Positions 34,960-64,000 of a stretch of DNA of 64,000 nucleotides are shown in pieces. This DNA comes from Candidula unifasciata (Eukaryota > Mollusca > Gastropoda > Stylommatophora > Geomitridae), in NCBI GenBank assembly GCA_905116865.2, contig CAJHNH020006890.1, positions 1,592,843 to 1,656,842 of the forward strand. Reading direction: 5' to 3'. The stretch's first letter is position 1, and every line of letters starts with the position of its first letter. The position numbers and the translations under genes were made by a program. The notes beneath the pieces are model-generated. The model was not told the DNA's origin, ran no database searches, and saw only the letters and a list, made by a program, of their open reading frames with translations.

Positions 34960-35500
34960 ATTCTATAATATTGTGTAATTCCCTCTGTCCTGTACAGGCA
35001 GCAGTTAACATGTGCATGCAAACAGTGCTTCCAGTAAAACAGTACTGATGTGAACAGTTCCAGAATAAACAAGAAACTAGAAAGTGTGAAACAGTCCTCA
35101 ACTGGAAGTCCTTTACTGGCCAAAGCAGCAACATTTTTTAAACAGCTGGCAACAAAACAGTATGTACATGAATATCAAATGTTACTATCTTAAAGCAGTT
35201 AAAAACAAAAATCACAACAGAAAAGGAGCACACTTCCTTATGTTTAACTCATCACGGACATGGACTTGATTCTGTCTCACTGAAGTTCCATATTCAGTTC
35301 TTGTTTCTTATTTTATTCTACTGAAACACAGGATTCAGTCAACTTGCAACAAGTCATTCTCTTCTTTGTCCCCCTCTGCAGTTCACTGTAGGTCTGTCCT
35401 CTATTATTTATTTCACATGTAAGCTGGTATTGTTAGCAATTTTGTTCTTTTAATGTTACTGGGGCAAGAATGTTGAATTGAGAGAATTGACATCACAGCA
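34960..35500. other. No gene recognised
   Basis: Nothing supported. Confidence 0.45.
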
Positions 35501-35815
35501 CTAGGGACACTCGCATAAGTTCTCAGAAACCATCTTCAGCAGTAAGCGGAGAATTCCAATTCCGATGGTACCAGCAACTGTCTGACTGTATATCCGTCTC
35601 ATCCTTCCCCTGAGTGTTGAGTGTCGGCCAGATCCTCTGGTAACTCCTTGCAGCACCTTTCTCCTCAGACCGTAATGATCTATCTGCACCTCTACACTTT
35701 ACTTGCTCCCAAAGGGCCCTCACAATATCTGACTTGTCATATATGAATTGACCACCAAGTGGTGCAGAACCAGCCAGTCTATCTGCCTGCTCATTTCTCA
35801 ACACATCGGAGAAAA
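35500..35815 (-). mobile_element. LINE RNase H C-terminal fragment
   Basis: MLRNEQADRLAGSAPLGGQF, DKSDIVRALWEQVKCR, DHYGLRRKVLQGVTRGSGRH and SDSCWYHRNW / VAGTIGIGILRLLLK with ECP near the end. It is the same segment as 15560-15840, on the opposite strand, with frameshifts. Confidence 0.85.
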
Positions 35816-35819
35816 AATC

Positions 35820-36980
35820 CTTTTATGGAGTTTGTACTGATGTAAAGAACATTGGTAGCGAAGCTTCCTAGTCTGGTGATCATGTACTTTTTTTCACCAC
35901 CAACATGAGTTTCAGGACAGCCCCAATTAACAACCCAAATGGGTGCCGAGTGATTCTCTCAGAAGCAGAGTTGGTAGCACAGAACTAATTAAAGTGGAGA
36001 AAATTGACTTCATTGCATTGATGTTCATCCCAATTGGCTCGGTCTCTCTCTGCAGAACAGCTAGCTGTCTGCCAGAAGCGCCTTACAGAGCATGAACTTC
36101 ATAGCTCCGGCAACGATCCCCAGAAATCTTCATACAAATTGCCCTGGAAACTGAATGGCGAAGCCGTAAAATGAACCCACGACCTTAAGAGCGAGAGTCA
36201 AATGGCTTGACCACTTCACCATGGAAGTCCCCACTAATTGCGTCACACAGCAAGTGTTGATTAGTCTAAAAAATATGGGACTGGATTCACATACATAATA
36301 TCGCTCATGGTATGAAAGGGGTCTTACGCATGTGTACAATACAGGTTAATATATGGATACACAGGAAATATTTAAAAAGTACTACTCAAAGGAAAAATGA
36401 AACAAAGTAGTGTTGATGAAATTTATTACTATGATGACTGGCTTCCTAATACTGGCTCTCCAGCTTGCAACTTATTTAGTACCAAGCAACTCAGTATAAG
36501 TTTACTGATTACCTTATAAGATATGATTTCTTTAACCCCGTGTGACTCATCCAGTTTTTTAAATAACCCTCAGATCACAGTAATTAGTGCAACTCCTCTG
36601 TGTGAAAGTTCTTAATTTAACTCCTTAATTTTCCAGTAAAAACTACTTCAGATGGATTGAGTTAAGGTAACAACTGTCTGGACTGAAATAGCAAAAAGTT
36701 ACAACTGGATGTTCTAGATCCTGTGCTGATTTAACCTTTTCTAACATTCATTAATGTTGACACATCGTCTGTTCTCATTTTAGGAATAGCTTTTAACACC
36801 TAATTCTGCAACACAAATAATTTATTTTAGTGGCTCATTACTGTTTGCTCTAGAATCAAAGCTTATCAGAAGTCTGCATGATGATCAAGGCAAAAAAAAA
36901 AAAAAAAAAAAAAAATAAAGCTCTGCATCTGGTTTCTATTCTACAACTCTTGAATGTAAATTTTGTTATTCCACACATTT
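35820..36980. other. No gene recognised
   Basis: A poly-A tract of about 23 at 36893-36915; no coding signal. Confidence 0.5.
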
Positions 36981-36984
36981 TAAC

Positions 36985-37870
36985 TGATTCAAGAAATGAC
37001 ATAACAGCACTCGGGACATTTCCATAAGCGCTCCATCCCTATCTTCAACAGCCAACAAAGAGTTGGCACCAATGGTGCCAGTAGCATTCTGATTATATGT
37101 ATCCCCATCTGCATCACTTTCATCAGACTGTGGTGATCGATTTGCTCCTCCAAACTGAACATGTTCTCCAACAAGGTCCTAACCACATCTGTGTTATCAT
37201 GAATCAATATTCCAGTAAGTTGTGCAGAGGCAGCCAGCCTGTCTACCTGTTCCAGACAATGGTATTATACTGTGCTATGGCCAGATCCCCTTACCACTTC
37301 CTTCTGCATCACTCTCATCAGATTGTGGTGATCCATTTGCTCCTCCAAACTGAACACATTCTCCCACAAGGTCCTGACCACATCTGTTTTATCAGGAATC
37401 AGTATTCCCCCAAGTTGTGCAGAGGCAGCCAGCCTGTCCGCCTGTTCCAGACAAGTGTTATACTGTTGTGTGACGAGGCAAGGAAATCACACAGCCCATG
37501 GTGATGGCGGGTGTGACTAGCAAGACCTGTCCTCATTTCCCAGACAACAGTGTTACACTGTTGTGTGACGAGGCAAGGAAATCACACAGCCCATGGTGAT
37601 GGCGGGTGTGACTAGCAAGACCTGTCCTCATTTCCCAGACAACAGTGTTACACTGTTGTGTGACGAGGCAAGGAAATCACACAGCCCATGGTGATGGGGG
37701 GTGTGACTAGCAAGACCTGTCCTCATTTCCCAGACAACAGTGTTACACTGTTGTGTGACGAGGCAAGGAAATCACACAGCCCATGGTGATGCGGGGTGTG
37801 ACTAGCAAGACCTGTCCGCATTAAAAGAAGCATTCCAGTTAGAACACAGGATTTCAGGGCCGCTGTTGTC
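36985..37870 (-). mobile_element. LINE RNase H fragment with internal tandem duplications
   Basis: Minus-strand C-terminal part reads IHDNTDVVRTLLENMFSLEE, DHHSLMKVMQMGI and WKCPECCYVIS. The ADRLAG-to-DHH segment is present twice (37110-37259 and 37301-37453), followed upstream in reading order by four tandem 95-bp units encoding MRTGLASHTRHHHGLCDFLA, the equivalent of the MLRKVRTGM... segment at 15470. Inactive. Confidence 0.8.
37446..37820. repeat. 95-bp tandem repeat, four units, within RNase H remnant
   Basis: Starts of successive units at 37446 (shorter), 37541, 37636 and 37731, each CAGACAACAGTGTTACACTG; units are almost identical. A single diverged unit sits at 48384-48480. Confidence 0.93.
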
Positions 37871-37874
37871 ACCA

Positions 37875-38880
37875 AGTGTTTTCAGTGTGCTTCTTTACAG
37901 ACGTTCATCTCTCGAAGCATCTACAATCATTTTCTTTCCCTTTCTGATTATTCCCCTTGACGTAACATGGTCCTTGGAATTGTGTTCCCAAAAACCTGTA
38001 TCATTTATGCCCTGCTTGCACACATCATTATATGGCAGCAGAGGCCCACCTCTGCATCTTCTACCTATCTGTAATACACCACAGAGGGTGTCCTTAGAGA
38101 CTATCATCCTCCATGTATGGCAAAATATATACTAAGCCTTATATATAATTGTGGAATATATGTTCTCATTATTTAAACCGACAGTGAATAACACTGCTTT
38201 AGAAAAAGTATAGTCTAACAGAAAACAAAAAATAACGACCATTTGTGGTTGTCTTGCCTTACATTAGGGTTACTGACTTAAGTTTACTCAGTGGCCAAGA
38301 TGTTGAACATGGGGGTCGTCACGGGCCAGAAGCCTAAACCCCAGCATAGAAAGATCATTAATACAATACAACTGGCAATGATTCGCTGGCCACTACTAAG
38401 TTTCGCGGGCGAGTTTTAGCCAACGGGCTGCCAGATATATAGACCTGCCTTACCCCATTCCTGCCCAAAGATTTACTACAGATTACCCAGTTAAAAAGAG
38501 ATTTTTGGTCTGCAACAATTATATATAACTCAAGTCTTTTTCTGCTACAACAGAGGGGGAAAAAAGGAAGAAGGGGGGGGGGGGGGGGGAATGATATAAA
38601 CAAAATAAAGTATTAGTAAATATTATGCAGAAAGAATTATACCTGATAAAGAAAAAGCTCATTTGCTTGGTTTCTGATTCACACTGGCCAGATTTCTTCA
38701 CATTTTGTTACCAAAATTTCCCGACATCTTTAGTAATCACAACTTACAAACAAGAGCACTCTTTTTCTTTCTGCAGCTTTTCTAACGCAGATATATAGCA
38801 GAAAATCAGGCACTGAAGCCTTCTATATATGGCAAACTGTTTTTGATATGCCAGGTCAAGACTTTTATAAACAATTAAAA
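37875..38880. other. No gene recognised; G-run
   Basis: A purine-rich GGAAGAAGGG then G19 near 38572-38590. Otherwise nothing supported. The stretch lies downstream of IDE. Confidence 0.5.
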
Positions 38881-38885
38881 TGTTA

Positions 38886-38891
38886 TTTATT
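38886..38891 (-). promoter_or_regulatory. Candidate IDE polyadenylation signal
   Basis: AATAAA on the minus strand about 525 nt downstream of the IDE stop. It is the only canonical hexamer I saw between the stop and this point. Use of the site is inference. Confidence 0.35.
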
Positions 38892-38999
38892 AAAAGAGCT
38901 TCAATCAACAATGACAGTTAGCTCTTATGCATCACTGACAATAAATCTACTGTTAAAAAAAAATATTTCACACATACACAAATAAGTGTGAGTTAAAAA

Positions 39000-39410
39000 T
39001 TAAACTCCCTGGAAGAGTGTTACCTTCTTGCCAGATGGTAAACATCCAATCAGAGGGTAAACTTCTCGCCTGGGAGTAAACTTCTCAGCAGAAGGTAAAC
39101 TTTGTGCCAGAGAGTAAACTTACTGCCAGGAGGTACACTTTCCATCAAGGAGTAAACTTTCTGCCACAGCAAACTTTTAATAGTTGAGTAAACTCTTGAA
39201 AAGCAAGTAATCTTTTTGTCAGAGAGTAAACTTTCTGTCAGAGGCAGAGCTTTTGATAAGATAGTAATCTTCCTATCAGAGAGTATACTTGTTATTAGAG
39301 AGTAAACTTCTTGTCAGGCAACAGACTTCCAATCAGACAGCATATTTCCTGTCAGACATGTCACATAGATAGTAAACTTTCTGCCAGATGGTGAACTTCC
39401 TGCAGATGAC
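39000..39410. repeat. Degenerate ~20-24 bp tandem repeat in IDE 3' UTR
   Basis: About 18-20 irregular units resembling AGAGAGTAAACTTTCTGCC on the plus strand, with variable linkers. The array runs up to within a few bases of the IDE stop codon, so the first ~400 nt of the IDE 3' UTR would consist of it. Divergence between units suggests an old array. Confidence 0.7.
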
Positions 39411-39414
39411 TTTA

Positions 39415-60749
<21,335 letters not shown>

Positions 60750-60759
60750 CTGAAAGACA

Positions 60760-61545
60760 AAGTGAGAAAGAGAGATATCACTTCATAATTTACTCACTCA
60801 TAACTCATTCAATTCAAATACAGCAGAAAAATTGGTGTTCATTTTGACAATGGTATGAGCACTGTGTATTCAGAAAGTAATGGTGATATGTTAAACATAA
60901 AATTTCGAGTAAAACCACAAAGAGCCAACAAATGCCGGGATATTTGCTGGGATAAACAAATAACTTTAACCCTTTCTCCCAGAGAAGTTGTGAACCCAGC
61001 ATCTCCACTCACTACAAACCCAACAGAAGCCACTTAAACAGCATTCCTGCACTGGCCAGTCCCAGATAAGCCCAGTTAAGATACTGGGTCTGTTTGCAGC
61101 TGTGCAGTGCTTAGGAGGTCCGGATATGAATATATTTACTAAAAAGAGCACTGTAGAGGGAGGGAGTGTGGTATGCAAGTGTGAGTGTCTCTCTGTGTGA
61201 GGTGGTATTGTTAACAAAAGGAAAAAAAAATGGATTTTAGCCATGATCATTCTTTCTTTGCCTTGATAATCAGGATTATGGTGTCAGGATATGAGTCACC
61301 AGTAAATTCAAAATTTTGTTTAGGCCAAAGAGAAAGAATTGTGTAATTTTCTGCTCCATTCGTTTTTAATTGATTGCTCCCCGTTATTTATTACTAAAGA
61401 ATTTTTTTTATGTATACAAAATAAAATAAAAAAAATTAATCTATGTAAAACAATAGCTTGTTAAAGGATCTGCCCCCTCTCCAAGTTCATGGTCCTTTTC
61501 TCCCAAAGGGTTTCTGGGGAAAAAATGATGAAAACAATGATACTG
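60760..61545. other. IDE intron, no feature
   Basis: No exon of IDE was found here although the preceding exon is expected on this side. ORFs lack similarity. Confidence 0.5.
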
Positions 61546-61549
61546 GGAT

Positions 61550-61632
61550 ATCTGCCTAAAATGGGTACCAGGATGTATGTCCTGGGGAAGTAAAGACGGC
61601 CGGCGTAATGCTGACCACATTAAACACCTAGT
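61550..61632 (+). mobile_element. SINE body fragment (GTCGACCCAGCC family)
   Basis: ATGGGTACCAGGATGTATGT, CCTGGGGAAGTAAAGACGGC, CGGCGTAATGCTGACCACAT. It directly adjoins the Jockey-like element. Confidence 0.75.
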
Positions 61633-63525
61633 GTACAAAGAGTACAAATGGAACAAGATCCCTCTGACCTCAACGTAACAGAACACAATAAACACCAGGC
61701 TATTTATAGAAGAGAAAAACACATGCATCCGGACAAGATGGCAGGAAAGACTGCAGCTCTCAACATGGAGAAAGATGGAAAAAAGCTATGGCATCTAGTA
61801 AAGAGTCTCAATGAGGAGAATAATACAAGCCGTGCCCACACTGTCATTGAAGATGGCTGGAAAACTTTCACTGGTAAACAAGCAAACTGTTGGCTGATAG
61901 TTTTGCAGAGAAAAGCAAAATCTTCATGTCTAGAGCAAGGGAAGAGGTGACAAGTGAACTGAGGAAAACCAATAAAAAAACTAGAAGATAACCAAGATAT
62001 AATGAATAAACTCTTTAGTCCCCAAAATTTGAATGCACATTAAGAAACATTAAGAAAATGAAGGCACCTGAACCTGAACGAATAACAAATGAAATGATAG
62101 TACAACTGAGACAAAATGGTAGGCAACGACTCTTAGACCTTCTCAGTCAACCCTAGACCCAGGGACTACTTTCAACGGAAAGGAAGGTGGCAGAAATAGT
62201 CCCCATAGCCAAGAAAGAAAAGCCCAAGGGAAATAAATTCAGTTACCGCCACATAAGCCTACTAAGTTGCCTTGGAAAGACTATGGAAATATTGCTGAGC
62301 AACAGGTTACGTAATTTCCTGGAAGAAAAACAAGATATTGGATGACAGCTGTGACGAGCTGGTTCGCATGCTCCCCACGCATATAGCAAACTAGGCAGGA
62401 AACCCGGGCACCAAGTAACTGCACAGGATACTTGGGGCCAGTTGAGTAGACATGGGCAGGCCTAAGCTAGACTCGTGGTCAGTCGCATCAGAGAATTCAC
62501 AGAAGTCAGTTGTCTTATTAGAAGATGTAGTAGTTTTATTAAAGGAGATAGTTCCAATGTTGTGTGAAGGACTAGTGTCAATAGTCGGTTGGAAGATATG
62601 GATGTGTGAACAATCGTCAGCATGTATCATAGAATGTGAAAGAATAAACTGATAGCTGATACAATGGAAACCGAGCGTCATTTGTGTGTTATAATCCCTA
62701 GACGGTAGAACAACTGTAAGACCCAGGTAAATACAACAATCTCACAAGTAGAGCTGTAATGGTCACAACTTGATTACAACAGCCAATCAGGCTTCTGGAA
62801 ATACAGAAACACAGATGGCCAAGCTCTTTTTCTCACACAGGAAATCGAAGATGCTTTCCAGAAAAAATAAGAAAAATACAAATTGTTAGCTACTTTCTTC
62901 GACCTGGCTAAAGCCTTTGATAAGGTCTGGAAGAAAGGACTCTTGCTAAAACTAGCAAACAGTGGGATAAAAAGGCATATGTTTGTCTGGATTAGAGACT
63001 TCATAGATGCTGCATGAGAGTCAGACTAGAAGAGCACAAGAGCAAGTTGGCCAGGTTATAAGGTGTCCCTCAGGGAGGTGTTATATCTCCTACCCTGCAT
63101 ATTCTTTTCATCAATGACCTCCCAAAACAGTTCACGACTCACATTCACAAGGCCCTACATGCAGATAAACTGGCCATATGGACCCAAGCTGTACATATTG
63201 GAACAACTAAAACAAGAATGCAGGAAGCAATAAATACAGTGAATAAATGGACTGACTCCTTTGGAGTCACATTAAACCAGACCAAAACCGTCTTGACTCT
63301 CTTCTCACTTCCCACAAAGCTAGATCAACAACCTTCCTAAAGAGGAAAACCCCACACATTTGGGAGTAAAAGGCTAACCTGGGGCCGCCACACTGAAGAC
63401 ACCTAAAGGAAAGCTACCCTCCAGCTCAGACATAAAGAAACTTACTGGAACAAGCTGGGGTGCAGATGCCATTGCTGTATGACAAGCATACGGCCAAAAC
63501 TGGAGTACGGCATGGAAGCATAAAG
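61633..63525 (+). mobile_element. Jockey-like LINE, reverse transcriptase region, broken
   Basis: In order: EHNKHQAIYRREKHMHPDKM, TAALNMEKDGKKLWHLVKSL, VIEDGWKTFTGKQAN, then PEPERITNEMIVQL, TFNGKEGGRNSPHSQERK / KGNKFSYRHISLLSCLGKT, LSNRLRNFLEEKQDI, interruption at 62350-62767, SQSGFWKYRNTDGQALFLTQ, KLLATFFDLAKAFDKVW, QGVPQGGVISPTLHILFIND, HKALHADKLAIWTQ (the usual ADDL motif altered to ADKL), TLNQTKTVLTLFSL and LTGTSWGADAI. Multiple stops and frameshifts, so inactive. It sits in the IDE intron upstream of exon A. Confidence 0.9.
62350..62767. mobile_element. 418-bp insertion in the Jockey-like element, possible solo LTR
   Basis: Begins TGTGACGAGCTGG and ends ATGGTCACA (short TGTGAC/GTCACA inverted ends, TG...CA rule), and has AATAAA at about 62643. 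It exactly interrupts the reading between EKQDI and SQSGFW. No clean 4-6 bp target duplication was found, so the LTR assignment is tentative. Confidence 0.45.
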
Positions 63526-63539
63526 GATTTAAGGCCACA

Positions 63540-64000
63540 TGGTTAGTGTAGACACCACGGACTGTGCAGGTTCGGACTGTTTTGTTTGTCCCTGTCAGAC
63601 AAAAATCTCCAGTCCTCTCTGAGAATTAAACATAGATTTTCTGTTTGGCAGCCAGTGCTTGACCAGCTGCTCCTCCCATGTCACAGAACGGTAAGAATGC
63701 AAAACTCTCAGAGTTGTACAAAAATACTTTTCTCTTCAAACTGTACAGGAAATAGTTTATTCCCTTGTGGGTTCCATGTGTGTTGCCAAACAGGCTCTGA
63801 AATGGGAAAACTGAGGGATAAAGAAAACATGGACATCTAAGAGAAATCTTCAAGTGAGTGCTGATGACAGAAGCCAAAGGTGTTGGACTGAATTCCATCC
63901 ATGACATCAAAAAGACAGCACAAGTTAAAACGAAATGGAGAAAAAGACTGAGCCCTACTTGACATATAATGGCACAAGAGGACAATGAATGAATATGGGT
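63540..64000. other. No gene recognised
   Basis: ORFs at 63586-63840 (+) and 63626-63985 (-) show no similarity to IDE or LINE proteins. Confidence 0.5.

Noticed and set aside
63626..63985. Upstream IDE exon
   Set aside because: No match to the GYNDKQ...EAY region expected before exon A and no convincing splice sites.

Overview
This window looks like animal nuclear DNA, most likely from a mollusc (probably a gastropod). The reasons are split exons with GT-AG introns, a metazoan gene, very long microsatellites and minisatellites, and many decayed non-LTR retrotransposons of the kinds common in mollusc genomes (RTE-like, Jockey-like, and LINEs with a C-terminal RNase H plus zinc knuckle). The species assignment is inference. 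There is no sign of bacterial gene organisation.

One host gene is recognisable. On the minus strand, 39415-60749 holds ten consecutive exons of the 3' part of insulin-degrading enzyme (IDE, M16 metalloprotease). They give 367 residues plus a stop, matching roughly the last third of the ~1,019-residue human protein. Every junction is GT-AG, and the phases join without gaps. The N-terminal part, including the zinc site, lies beyond the right edge of the window. The C-terminus is Ala-Lys-Leu, a PTS1-type peroxisomal signal. The exons total about 1.1 kb spread over 21 kb, and the introns are packed with transposons, SINEs and tandem repeats.

The left 39 kb holds no host gene that I can support. 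It is a layered repeat landscape: RTE fragments (3.8-4.6, 26.0-27.4 and 34.3-34.7 kb), Jockey-like 3' ends (6.1, 10.4-11.8, 26.1 and 33.3 kb), a 5'-truncated but almost readable LINE with an 11-bp target duplication (20.1-22.2 kb), and several DNA transposons defined by terminal inverted repeats and target duplications. Tandem repeats include a 17-bp minisatellite at 14.7 kb, a ~1 kb GATA tract at 23.2 kb and a 2.2 kb array of 34-bp units at 30.7 kb. The right 25 kb (IDE introns) adds a Merlin-type transposon remnant at 59.6 kb, two more small DNA transposons, several SINEs, a 39-bp array, a ~79-nt poly-C tract beside a splice acceptor, and a broken Jockey-like element at 61.6-63.5 kb.

Most of what stands out is nesting. 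A hAT element sits inside a Jockey copy. A TTAA-type MITE sits inside a LINE. A Jockey-SINE block sits inside an RTE copy. A 17-bp minisatellite bounded by duplicated TTAA splits a LINE RNase H domain exactly. No operons, CRISPR arrays, rRNA genes or independent tRNA genes were found.
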